Of a stretch of DNA of 64,000 nt, positions 9,053-17,499 are shown piece after piece. Origin of the DNA: Litorimonas cladophorae (GTDB taxonomy: Bacteria > Pseudomonadota > Alphaproteobacteria > Caulobacterales > Maricaulaceae); NCBI RefSeq assembly GCF_014652455.1, contig NZ_BMYV01000001.1:62001-126000 (forward strand), read 5' to 3'. The notes below the pieces were generated by a model. It was given only the letters and a program-made list of their open reading frames with translations. It was not told the origin of the DNA and made no database searches. Positions within the stretch are counted from its first letter, which is position 1; every line of letters starts with the position of its first letter. The translations under genes were made by a program, and so were the position numbers.

Positions 9053-10811
9053 GTTTTTTCTTATTACTGAGCATTTTTCGATCCTCAAACAGATTAACCC
9101 GGGGTTTTGGGTCATTCTGGCAGGCTTAATCTGCACGCTGCTGCCAATCGGCCATGCGCGCAAAGCTTTTGTGATCGCGGCCCCTATTTTTGCAGGGCTG
9201 TTGATTTTTCAACTTTATGATGTGAACTCTACGGAGCATCTTGGCGGTGTTCTGCAATTTGGTCCGGTCGAACTGACGACACTCCGCATTGATGAGCTGT
9301 CCGTCGTCTGGGGCTATTTGTTCTGCCTTGCGGGCGTGATCAACGGTATTTTTGCGCTGCATGAGAAGTGCCGCATCACTGACAGTTCCGCCCTAGTTTA
9401 TACCGGAGCCGCAATCGCGGGCGTCTTGGCTGGCGACATGGTGACGCTCTTCGTGATGTGGGAATTGACAGCGATTTCGTCTGTTTTCTTGATCTGGAAA
9501 GGCGGTGATCACGCCTATGCTGCAGGTATTCGTTATCTTGCGATCCACGTTCTTTCGGGTGTGATGTTGCTGGCGGGGGCCGTGTTGCACGCGCAAGCCA
9601 ATGGCGGCGACTTCATGTTTAATGATATTGGGCTCGACAGTCCTGGTGGCTGGTTGATGCTGCTGGCGATGGGTATCAAAGTTGGTTTCCCAGGTCTGCA
9701 TATGTGGATGCAGGACGCTTATCCAAAAGCTTCCATTACAGGCACAGTTATTTTGGCGAGTTTCACGACGAAATTTGCCGTTTATGCTTTGGCGCGTGGC
9801 TTTGCAGGCGCGGATATTCTGATCTGGATCGGGGCGATTATGACCTGCTTCCCAGTTTTCTTTGCTGTGGTTGAAAACGACTTGCGCCGCGTCTTGGCGT
9901 TCAGCCTGAATAACCAGCTTGGCTTTATGGTTTGTGGTATTGGTATCGGCACGTCTCTCGCGCTTAACGGCGTTGTCGGGCAGGTCTTCGTCCACGTGAT
10001 CTTTAAGGGACTTTTGTTCATGTCCATCGGTGCTGTGATGTACCGCACGGGAACGGCCAAAGCTTCAGAGTTGGGCGGCCTATTCCGCTCCATGCCGTTC
10101 ACAACAGTGGCTTGCCTTATCGGGGCGGGATCGATTGCCGCTTTCCCGATGTTGGCCGCTTTCGTCACCAAGGCGATGATCTTGGCTGCCGCGGTAGAGG
10201 AGCACCTTTATATCCCATTCCTGATGATGTTGTTCGCTTCGGCGGGTGTGATGGAACATTCGGGGATCAAGGTCCCGCATTTCACCTTCTTCGCCCATGA
10301 CAGCGGCCGCCGCGTCAAAGAAGCGCCGTGGAACATGCTGCTTGCGATGGGTATCGCCAGCTTCCTCTGCTTCTATCTGGCGTGGCCATGGGGTGGATAT
10401 CAGAACCTCTATGCGCTCATGCCATATCCTATGGAATATGCGTATAAGCCCTATACGTGGGATCACGTTGTCTTCCAGATGCAGCTTCTCTTTGCCGCCA
10501 TCTTTGCCTTTACGCTCCTGAAGCGGTTCAAACTGTACCCGGCGGAACGCCGTGCGGAAATTTTGGATGCTGATTGGATGTATCGCCGCATGGGATTGAA
10601 TGTTGCGATTTGGGGATCCGCGATGTGGGACCGCTTGTCCGTCCACACCAGCCGTATTCGCACACGGACGCTCTCCAATGTCGGTCGACGTTTGTATCAA
10701 ACATTCTCTCCCGCTGGAGCGGCGTCGGAAGCGACACCTTCTGGGCTGGCGGCCGTACTAACCGCAGGTTTGCTCTTCGTGGTCCTTATGCTGGGTTACT
10801 TTGCCCGCTGA
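9045..10811 (+). CDS. Third large proton-conducting antiporter subunit (MrpD/NuoN-like)
   Basis: 588 residues with about 15 membrane helices. It has the helix-5 glutamate (TLFVMWELTAIS), the lysine in AMGIKVGFPGLHMWMQDAYP and the lysine in ASFTTKFAVYALARG, so both half-channels look functional. The C-terminal 90 residues form a polar domain (ERRAEILDADWMYRR) and a final membrane helix. Such a long third subunit is seen in other alphaproteobacterial antiporter operons of this layout. The stop codon lies inside the first codons of the mucR-like gene. Confidence 0.88.
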   Translation: MNEFFLITEHFSILKQINPGFWVILAGLICTLLPIGHARKAFVIAAPIFAGLLIFQLYDVNSTEHLGGVLQFGPVELTTLRIDELSVVWGYLFCLAGVINGIFALHEKCRITDSSALVYTGAAIAGVLAGDMVTLFVMWELTAISSVFLIWKGGDHAYAAGIRYLAIHVLSGVMLLAGAVLHAQANGGDFMFNDIGLDSPGGWLMLLAMGIKVGFPGLHMWMQDAYPKASITGTVILASFTTKFAVYALARGFAGADILIWIGAIMTCFPVFFAVVENDLRRVLAFSLNNQLGFMVCGIGIGTSLALNGVVGQVFVHVIFKGLLFMSIGAVMYRTGTAKASELGGLFRSMPFTTVACLIGAGSIAAFPMLAAFVTKAMILAAAVEEHLYIPFLMMLFASAGVMEHSGIKVPHFTFFAHDSGRRVKEAPWNMLLAMGIASFLCFYLAWPWGGYQNLYALMPYPMEYAYKPYTWDHVVFQMQLLFAAIFAFTLLKRFKLYPAERRAEILDADWMYRRMGLNVAIWGSAMWDRLSVHTSRIRTRTLSNVGRRLYQTFSPAGAASEATPSGLAAVLTAGLLFVVLMLGYFAR

Positions 10812-11211
10812 TCAAAAGGATAGGGTTGACCCTCTGCTGGCGCTGACGGCGCAAATCGTCAGTGCCCATGTCGGCACGCATCGCTCATCGCCTGAGGATA
10901 TCGCGGGTCTAATCGGGACGGTTCATGCCGCTCTTCAACAGGCGCAGTCGGGCGAGGGCCACCAAAACCAAACATTAGAGCCGGCAGTTCCCATAGCGGA
11001 GTCTCTGCGGGACGACGCACTGGTCTGTCTGGAGGACGGGCTGGAGTTTCAAAGCTTAAAGCGGCACTTGCGCGTCAAATATAACCTTACTCCGGACGCC
11101 TATCGTGAGAAATGGGGCTTGCCGCGCGATTACCCGATGGTCGCGCCCGATTATGCCCGTCGCCGTTCGGCGCTCGCTAAACGTTCAGGCTTGGGTAAAT
11201 CCACGACCTAA
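10801..11211 (+). CDS. mucR: MucR/Ros family transcriptional regulator
   Basis: 136 residues from a TTG at 10801. The MucR pattern is clear: LTAQIVSAHVG, DIAGLIGTVHAAL, then VCLEDGLEFQSLKRHL and YREKWGLPRDYPMVAPDYA. MucR proteins are H-NS-like silencers and cell-cycle/virulence regulators of Alphaproteobacteria. The zinc-finger region has Cys76, Asp79 and His89, but the usual last histidine is Lys93, so zinc binding is doubtful. No ATG is available; TTG at 10801 overlaps the antiporter gene by 11 bases, while a CTG at 10834 would fit family length too. The overlap suggests co-expression with the antiporter operon. Confidence 0.88.
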   Translation: MPADQKDRVDPLLALTAQIVSAHVGTHRSSPEDIAGLIGTVHAALQQAQSGEGHQNQTLEPAVPIAESLRDDALVCLEDGLEFQSLKRHLRVKYNLTPDAYREKWGLPRDYPMVAPDYARRRSALAKRSGLGKSTT

Positions 11212-11316
11212 TGCGTCTGGGCTCGCCCGTTATTCTCTCGCCATCTTAAATTTGATTTGCGTCATCGGCGCATTGAATCGGAGCCGATTCAGAAAAACCC
11301 GCCTTTCTGCAGCGTG

Positions 11317-11335
11317 GTTAACCAATATGGTTAAC
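11317..11335. promoter_or_regulatory. Perfect inverted repeat upstream of the PAS_5 gene
   Basis: GTTAACC-AATAT-GGTTAAC is a 7-bp perfect inverted repeat 113 bases before the PAS_5 start. It contains TTAACCA, resembling a CtrA half-site, but the two TTAA parts are 9 bases apart rather than the 7 expected of a full CtrA box. The site could bind a dimeric regulator; identity is open. The rest of the 236-base gap holds no gene I can support. Confidence 0.35.
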
Positions 11336-11447
11336 AAAGTCTTGATGCGCCGCCGCGAGCGCCGCCATACCCTGTTCATAGGGGGATGTTCCGCGGGGGT
11401 GGATCGTTCACATTTATAGACGACCATTTGCGGGAGACAGCGGTCAC

Positions 11448-11975
11448 ATGTTATCGGGGAACGCCTTGCGGCATCAGATTATATTGCCGCAGCAACAAGA
11501 ATTTTATGACTATTGGCGCAGCAAATGTCGCGAGGGACGTTTTCCCTCGCGCAATGATATTTTGCCGGAAGAGATCCATCAGCATCTCCCTATGACGACG
11601 ATTATGGAGCGTGTCGAAGGCGTCGCTGGTTCCGCTGAAACTGCAAGTAATCGTTATCGTCACCGTCTCGCAGGGACTGGATATTGGAGCTTGTACGAGC
11701 GTGAAATCCAAGGTCTCCACGTCGATGAGCTCCCGATTGGGTGCCGTGTGGAATATTGGCATCGTGTCTTGGATCAAGTGATCGATACGCGAAAACCCTA
11801 TGTGGGTGTAACACGCCCGAATACGCCGAACGGGTCGCATATGGCGCAATTTTGGGTGCGTCTTCCGCTCTCGGACAATGGAACCGACATCAATATGATC
11901 CTCGGTTTTGATCACCTCGTGAAGATGAGCGATGTTCCGGCTATCCAGCCTATCCGCGAAAAGGTTTACGCTTAA
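11448..11975 (+). CDS. PAS_5 domain protein
   Basis: 175 residues, soluble. It matches the alphaproteobacterial PAS_5 (formerly DUF1457) family: an N-terminal segment QQQEFYDYWRSKCREGRFPSR, ILPEEI, then YRHRLAGTGYWSLYEREIQG with the LVGT-like strand, and a C-terminal ILGFDHL. Members are single-domain PAS proteins; several are linked to motility or cell-cycle control, but no ligand can be deduced here. The start has GGGAGA 9 bases upstream. It is convergent with the adhesin gene, with a shared terminator between them. Confidence 0.8.
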   Translation: MLSGNALRHQIILPQQQEFYDYWRSKCREGRFPSRNDILPEEIHQHLPMTTIMERVEGVAGSAETASNRYRHRLAGTGYWSLYEREIQGLHVDELPIGCRVEYWHRVLDQVIDTRKPYVGVTRPNTPNGSHMAQFWVRLPLSDNGTDINMILGFDHLVKMSDVPAIQPIREKVYA

Positions 11976-12012
11976 TTCGCGCCCATAGCGTTTGAATATA
12001 TAACGCCGATTA

Positions 12013-12060
12013 AACAAAATTTTGGGCCGTCAGTTTTTATGCTGACAGCCCAATTTTGTT
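12013..12060. terminator. Bidirectional terminator between the PAS_5 gene and adhesin 1
   Basis: A long hairpin with the pattern AACAAAATTTTGGGC, CGTCAG, loop, CTGACAGCCCA, ATTTTGTT lies between the two convergent stop codons. The GC-rich core is flanked by A-runs on one side and T-runs on the other, so it can terminate transcription from both directions. Confidence 0.8.
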
Positions 12061-12066
12061 ACAGGC

Positions 12067-12692
12067 TTAAAATCCTTCGTAACGGACCTGAACTTTACCT
12101 GTGGCTTGATCGCCGCCCATTGCGGCGCTGCCACCGAAGGACCAGTTATCATTGCCGCGAATGGCGAGGGTTGCGCCAAAGCCGAACTCATCACCAAAGA
12201 CGGCGGCACCACCTGCGGCTGACCATTTCGCATTTGGAGACAGATACATGTCGGGCAGGGCCGCGACCGCAGCCAATCCAGATTCCATATCTTGAAGGCT
12301 CTGGAACGACTTCTCGATCGCGGCGGTGTTGGCGTCGATTTTGTTGAACGCTTGACCGATCAGAACTTTATTGGACTGAATGGCTTTTGTGTTCACATCA
12401 ATTGACTCGGCATTGACAGAGATAGAGTTGGCGTTGAAGGCGGCCAAACTCTGCTGAGCCGCAATTGAATTGCGCTGCACAGGACGGGGCGTATTTGTTG
12501 GCGCTGTGCCGATATTCGTCCCGATGGTTTCATTCGACACACCCGTGATTTGCGTGCCACCCGCACCGTCAAAGGAGGTACCGCTGGCCGTGTTTGGCGC
12601 GCTCGGATCAGAGAGCTCTGTCAGGCCCGCTTCGAACTCTGTTCCCCCGTCCACAATCGGCGTCCGCGATGAGGCGACAGGCGTTGAGGCAG
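12067..12692 (-). repeat. Long direct repeat, copy 1 (adhesin 3' end)
   Basis: This segment and 16874-17499 align without a gap over 626 bases at a constant offset of 4807, with scattered substitutions. It codes for the linker, stalk remnant and membrane anchor of adhesin 1. Both copies are in the same orientation, so recombination between them would delete the regulator and one head domain. Confidence 0.85.
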
Positions 12693-15480
12693 TCATCTTC
12701 GTTGAGCCAGTTGGTGCAGAGGGTTTGGCCCCGCCAGGGAAAACTTCCGTTTCAAGCGCGGTGACACGCGCATCCAACGCTCCGCCATCACTGGCGAGGT
12801 TTCCGTTGGCGTCTGTGGTGATCAAGCCAACCACTGCGCCCTGACGCGAGAGCGATAAGGCCGAGATAATCCCCGGCATGGCATAAGTTTCCGTCGAGGT
12901 CCCAAACATCATTTGATTGGAAAGCGTCGCGACAGCATCTGCGCCAATCGCCGTTGACTCTGAACGTTCCGCCCGCGCTTCCGCGCCGATGGCCGTTGCA
13001 TTTGCGGCAGTAGCCTCAGTTTCAGAACCGATGGCAACGGCATTCACGTTAGTTGCTTTTGAGACATAGCCGACCGCGATGGCGCTACCGCCTGTCGCGT
13101 CAGAAAACGCCCCCATCGCAAATGTGTGCGCTGCGGTGGCTTGCGCTGTATCCCCAATCGCAATCCCATTTAGTCCGCTGGCTTCGGCTTTCACGCCCAA
13201 GGCAATCGCATCCACATTCGTGGCCTGCGTCCCGGTGCCGAGGGCAAGCGAGTTATCGCCTGAGGCCTCCGCGCCGATCGTGATTGCGAGGGTACTATTG
13301 ACCCCATACCGTGCACCGCCAAGTGCAACGGATGCCTCGCCACTCGCGCGGGCGGCTTGAGAAACCTGAAATCCGGACCCAATTGCCGTTGCGCCCAGAG
13401 CGGTCGCTTGGGCTCTCGAACCAATAGCGTTGGCATTAATAGCGGTCGCGTCGGACTGAGACCCAATTGCAAGTGAAGCCATTTCAGTTGATGTGGAGCC
13501 GAAACCAACAGCGAGTGATCGAGTGCCACTCGCGGTCGCTCCTTGACCAAACGCCGATGCACTTTCTCCAGACGCTTCGCTTGCATGTCCAAACGCCGAT
13601 GCACTTCGCATTGAGGCCTCTGCGCTGGATCCTATAGCCGTCGCACGTTCATCCGTAGCCATCGCTTCGTCGCCAATCGCCAAAGTTTCTCTGTTCGTAG
13701 ATTCTGAACTTCGTCCAATCGCGATACTCGATTGACCAGATGCAAGTGAGGACGTCCCGAGAGCTATGGCATAACTACCAGATGCCTCGGCTGCTGGTGT
13801 ACCAAACAATGCCCCGCCAAACGCAATGGAGCTTAATCCTGATGCGACCGCCTCATAACCAATGGCTGTCGCAGATTCGGCATTGGCGTCAGCGGCGACG
13901 CCTATCGCAATGCTGCGGGTGTCACCTGCATTGGCATTTGGACCGATAGCCGTTGCACTTTCACCCGAAGCAGATGACGAATAACCGATAGTGATCGCGC
14001 CCGCTTCAGAGGCTTCTGAACGCACTCCCAAGGCCGTAGACCGTTCACCTGTCGCTAAAGCTTCATAGCCAATGGCAATCGATTCTAGTGTGCCCGAAGC
14101 TATCGCGCGCACACCAATTGCAGCACCTCTTTCTGCGGCCTGAGATCCGGCCCCAATCGAAACAGAGAGTGGGCCGGATGCTAAAGCCCCGGGGTTGAGA
14201 GTATCTCTTCCCCCGCCGATAGCCACCGAAAGTGAGCCTAAGGCTCTGGCAGAACTCATATCTGAGTCGCCCGCACCTATGGCCGTCGATCCTAATTCGG
14301 ACGCGACCGCATTTGCCCCAATCGCGCTGGCATTTCTTGCAAGTGCGTTTGCCGAACGGCCCAAGGCCGTGGATCTTAAGTGGGACGCGACTGCATTTGT
14401 CCCAATCGCGCTGGTGTCCTCTCCCGTTGCCGCCGAATTTGGGCCCAAGGCCAACGAGTCATCACCAGACGCAATCGCTAAATATCCTAACGCAACTGAT
14501 CGCAAACCTGACGCGTCCGTTTGCGATCCGACGGCGGTTGCCTGCACCGCTGTCGCGCTTGCATTGTAACCTAGACTGGATGACCTGGTTCCAAGTGCAT
14601 CAGAATTTGCACCTATACTCGTGGCGTCTATTGCATTGGCACGGGCGCTCGTGCCGAGAGCAAGGGCATTCGATGCACTTGCCAGAGCATTGCTGCCAAT
14701 CGCGACGCCATTGTCGCCACTTGCGAGAGCACCAAAAAGTGTGAGGTTGCCTGAACCAATCGCGATGGCGCGATCACCCGTTGCCCGTGCGCTATTGGCA
14801 TTGCTGTCGCCTGCGCCAATCGCAATCGTTCTATCACCTGATGCGAAGGCGTCTTCGCCCAAGGCCGTCGATTGAATTCCGCTTGCTGTCGATGATTGCC
14901 CAATCGCTGTCGCTTGGCTGGCCGTCGCATCTGCAGTTTGGCCAACGGCTGTCGAAGACGCGCCGGACGCAACTGCTTGCCGTCCGATTGCCGTTGAAGC
15001 GGTCAGTGTCGCTTGAGCATGTGAACCGATTGCCGTGGTATTCCCTGCAGTCGCTAATGCGTTTCGCCCAATGGCAGTGGACTCAGCGCCAGATGCCGTA
15101 GAGTCCCCGCCCAAAGCGGTAGATCCGTTCGTTAAGGCTTCCGCCGAGAAACCGATCGCAGTCGCTTGAATTCCGGTCGCCATAGAATTGCGGCCAACAG
15201 CCGTGGAGGCATCTCCCGAAGCCGTCGCGTTATTTCCAAGAGCCGTCGCACTGGCATTGCTGGCCGTTGCACCGACGCCACATGCGAGACGGCTATTGCT
15301 GCCGCTAGAATCCGCCCCGCCGTCCGTATCCGTATTTGCATCCGCGTTCCCATCATTATTTGTGTCGAGCAAGCAATCTTCGGCAAAGGCTATTTGTGGG
15401 CTCATCAATGGTATTGCGCTGGCTAGGGCGAGGATCGCTGCGCTAGATGTAAGAAAAGATTTGAGGGGGGATACTGACAT
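12067..15480 (-). CDS. YadA-like trimeric autotransporter adhesin 1
   Basis: 1137 residues from ATG 15480 (GGAG seven bases upstream; an ATG at 15516 in frame lacks a site). After a signal peptide ending ...AFAED comes a short Asp/Asn-rich repeat (DTNNDGNADANTDTDGGADS), probably calcium-binding. About 750 residues of head repeats follow, with the YadA left-handed parallel beta-roll pattern (S-x-A-x-G per 14 residues). A short coiled-coil piece (ARVTALETEV), a Pro/Thr/Ser-rich linker and the C-terminal YadA anchor (about 70 residues, SAAGGAAVFGDEFGFG, ending RYEGF) complete it. There is almost no stalk. It should form a surface trimer mediating adhesion or biofilm. Confidence 0.92.
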   Translation of the reverse strand: MSVSPLKSFLTSSAAILALASAIPLMSPQIAFAEDCLLDTNNDGNADANTDTDGGADSSGSNSRLACGVGATASNASATALGNNATASGDASTAVGRNSMATGIQATAIGFSAEALTNGSTALGGDSTASGAESTAIGRNALATAGNTTAIGSHAQATLTASTAIGRQAVASGASSTAVGQTADATASQATAIGQSSTASGIQSTALGEDAFASGDRTIAIGAGDSNANSARATGDRAIAIGSGNLTLFGALASGDNGVAIGSNALASASNALALGTSARANAIDATSIGANSDALGTRSSSLGYNASATAVQATAVGSQTDASGLRSVALGYLAIASGDDSLALGPNSAATGEDTSAIGTNAVASHLRSTALGRSANALARNASAIGANAVASELGSTAIGAGDSDMSSARALGSLSVAIGGGRDTLNPGALASGPLSVSIGAGSQAAERGAAIGVRAIASGTLESIAIGYEALATGERSTALGVRSEASEAGAITIGYSSSASGESATAIGPNANAGDTRSIAIGVAADANAESATAIGYEAVASGLSSIAFGGALFGTPAAEASGSYAIALGTSSLASGQSSIAIGRSSESTNRETLAIGDEAMATDERATAIGSSAEASMRSASAFGHASEASGESASAFGQGATASGTRSLAVGFGSTSTEMASLAIGSQSDATAINANAIGSRAQATALGATAIGSGFQVSQAARASGEASVALGGARYGVNSTLAITIGAEASGDNSLALGTGTQATNVDAIALGVKAEASGLNGIAIGDTAQATAAHTFAMGAFSDATGGSAIAVGYVSKATNVNAVAIGSETEATAANATAIGAEARAERSESTAIGADAVATLSNQMMFGTSTETYAMPGIISALSLSRQGAVVGLITTDANGNLASDGGALDARVTALETEVFPGGAKPSAPTGSTKMTASTPVASSRTPIVDGGTEFEAGLTELSDPSAPNTASGTSFDGAGGTQITGVSNETIGTNIGTAPTNTPRPVQRNSIAAQQSLAAFNANSISVNAESIDVNTKAIQSNKVLIGQAFNKIDANTAAIEKSFQSLQDMESGLAAVAALPDMYLSPNAKWSAAGGAAVFGDEFGFGATLAIRGNDNWSFGGSAAMGGDQATGKVQVRYEGF

Positions 15481-15783
15481 TTTAATCTCCAAGTTAACCT
15501 TAGGAGCGATTTTCAAATCTTAGGCGTGAAGCCATGCTCAGATTTTTAGGCGTAGTGCCTTGCGCTCGGCCGAATTAATTAATTCCGAGTGTTGGATTAT
15601 GCCGTCACTCAGGTGACTGAATTCGTGTGTTTGGGTTAAACACGCAGAAGCCAGCTACGGAGAAAACTGCAGAAAATTTTCTCAAAAGAATTGTAGGAAA
15701 CATGAGGAATGTCTGAGGAAACTCTTTTTTCTATGCATTTACACTGATATTTCCTAGTAGGAGGCAGAGGTAAGGGGCTTTTT
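15481..15783. promoter_or_regulatory. Divergent control region of adhesin 1 and the ToxR-like regulator
   Basis: This 303-base gap has no gene. It holds a 14-base palindrome (GAATTAATTAATTC, 15572-15585) and, 18 bases on, an inverted repeat GTCAC-TCAG-GTGAC (15604-15617). Their place between a winged-helix regulator and an adhesin gene makes them candidate operators for autoregulation. The regulator has AAGGGG about seven bases before its ATG. No clear -35/-10 pair stands out. Confidence 0.45.
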
Positions 15784-16725
15784 ATGAAAATCGGGAAGGC
15801 GACGATTGATTTTGCGGCGCACCGAATTTTTGGGCCAGCAGGCGACCACAGCATTGAGCCCATGGTTATGCAGGTCTTATCCGTCTTGGTTGAAAATGCG
15901 GATCAAGTTGTAACGCGCGAAGAACTTATCGATCAAGTCTGGGGCGTCGGGCATGGCGGCGATGAAAGACTGTCACGTGCGATCTATTTATTGCGTAAAG
16001 CCCTGGGCGAAAAACGCGGTAGACATAATTATATTCGAACAATCCCCAAGCAAGGATATACGCTTAAGCTCGGGGTAAAGGGTGAGGCCTTCGGTTCGGA
16101 TAGAAGCGGTCTCTCGAAATACAAACTTGGCTTGAAAACCCCTCTAATGACTCTCGCTTCCATCGCGCTGATGACCGTCATTGGCGTTCTCAATTTTGGT
16201 AAAACGGGTCTGTTCTCTTCTGAGATCGACCCTCCACTTGTCGTTATTATGGACTCCGCTCATCCCGCTCGGATTTACGATGAAGAGATTATCGCAGAGG
16301 GGGCAACCAATGCGGACATCCTGAGCGATATCCTTGCGGATCTGGAGATCAGAACGCAAAAAGAACTGATTTCTCCGAGCTGGCATCGCTATGAATCAAT
16401 CAAAAAATTCGACCCAGATTTGATTGTGATTCACTATTCGGGGTTTAAGCAGGAAGATGCGAGTGGAGATCGCCCGCAACTTAGATTTCTGGTGGAATAT
16501 TTTTCAAACTCAGACACAAAATTTCTGGTTTACAGCAGAGCCAGTCAGGACTGGCTTCAGGGAAATATGGATATCATCCTTGAGGAGGCTTACACTCAAA
16601 ACGCGCTTCTTAAAGATCGTATATATATTTTCCCTTTGCTTGAATATGGCGAACCTGAATGGAAAAATCAGGCATCCGCGCAGGCGATGAAACTTAAAGT
16701 AAAAGACATTCTAGCTCTCGAATAA
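15784..16725 (+). CDS. ToxR/CadC-like membrane-bound winged-helix regulator
   Basis: 313 residues. Residues 1-100 form an OmpR-type winged helix: QVLSVLVENADQVVTREELI, QVWG, LSRAIYLLRKALGEKR and YIRTIPKQGYTL. One membrane helix follows (about 119-136, LMTLASIALMTVIGVLNF), then a periplasmic domain of about 170 residues with alternating hydrophobic strands (DLIVIHYSGF, KFLVYSR) that I cannot assign. The topology is that of CadC/ToxR, which sense periplasmic conditions and bind DNA without phosphorylation. Lying between two adhesin genes, divergent from one, it is the likely regulator of both. Confidence 0.85.
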   Translation: MKIGKATIDFAAHRIFGPAGDHSIEPMVMQVLSVLVENADQVVTREELIDQVWGVGHGGDERLSRAIYLLRKALGEKRGRHNYIRTIPKQGYTLKLGVKGEAFGSDRSGLSKYKLGLKTPLMTLASIALMTVIGVLNFGKTGLFSSEIDPPLVVIMDSAHPARIYDEEIIAEGATNADILSDILADLEIRTQKELISPSWHRYESIKKFDPDLIVIHYSGFKQEDASGDRPQLRFLVEYFSNSDTKFLVYSRASQDWLQGNMDIILEEAYTQNALLKDRIYIFPLLEYGEPEWKNQASAQAMKLKVKDILALE

Positions 16726-16813
16726 AGAACGACTGAATACTGGGGGAAACCATTCTCCGCATAGGGCGAAGTTTTATAAACGAAAGTGACGCGCCGAGCG
16801 CGCGAAATTGACC

Positions 16814-16847
16814 CACAAAAAAGGCCGGAGCAACCGCCCCGACCTTT
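16814..16847 (-). terminator. Terminator of adhesin 2
   Basis: Read on the minus strand, AAAGGTCGG, a 10-base loop and CCGGCCTTT form a 9-bp stem followed by further T residues, 27 bases after the adhesin 2 stop. The plus strand also has a short T-run after the stem, so it may serve the convergent regulator gene as well. Confidence 0.75.
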
Positions 16848-16873
16848 CGTTTTTAAATCTAATTTCGGTTTAA

Positions 16874-17499
16874 TTAAAATCCTTCGTAACGGACTTGAAC
16901 TTTACCTGTGGCTTGATCGCCGCCCATTGCGGCGCTGCCACCGAAGGACCAATTATCATTGCCCCGAACAGCGAGTGTTGCGCCAAAGCCGAACTCATCA
17001 CCGAAGACGGCGGCACCACCTGCGGCTGACCATTTTGCATTTGGAGACAGATACATATCGGGCAGAGCAGCGACCGCAGCCAATCCAGACTCGACGTCTT
17101 GCAGGCTTTGGAAGGACTTCTCGATCGCGGCGGTGTTGGCGTCGATTTTGTTGAACGCTTGACCGATCAGGACTTTGTTGGACTGAATGGCTTTTGTATT
17201 CACGTCAATCGACTGCGCATTAACAGAGATAGAGTTGGCGTTGAACGCGGCCAAACTCTGCTGCGCGGCAATTGAATTGCGCTGCACAGGGCGGGGCGTA
17301 TTTGTCGGTGCTGTACCGATATTCGTCCCAATGGTCTCATTCGATACGCCCGTGATTTGCGTGCCACCCGCACCGTCAAAGGACGTGCCGCTGGCCGTCG
17401 TTGGCGCGCTCGGATCAGAGAGTTCTGTCAGGCCCGCTTCGAACTCCGCGCCACCGTCCACAATTGGCGCACGCGATGTGGCGACAGGGGTTGAGGATA
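16874..17499 (-). repeat. Long direct repeat, copy 2 (adhesin 3' end)
   Basis: Second copy of the 626-base segment described at 12067-12692, coding for the linker and YadA anchor of adhesin 2. Its few substitutions are mostly silent or conservative (for example AIRG to AVRG near the end), which indicates recent duplication or ongoing gene conversion. Confidence 0.85.

Noticed and set aside
12730-15300. CRISPR array suggested by regular short repeats
   Set aside because: The repeats are degenerate 42-base units coding for YadA head repeats in one long frame, not constant repeats with unique spacers.
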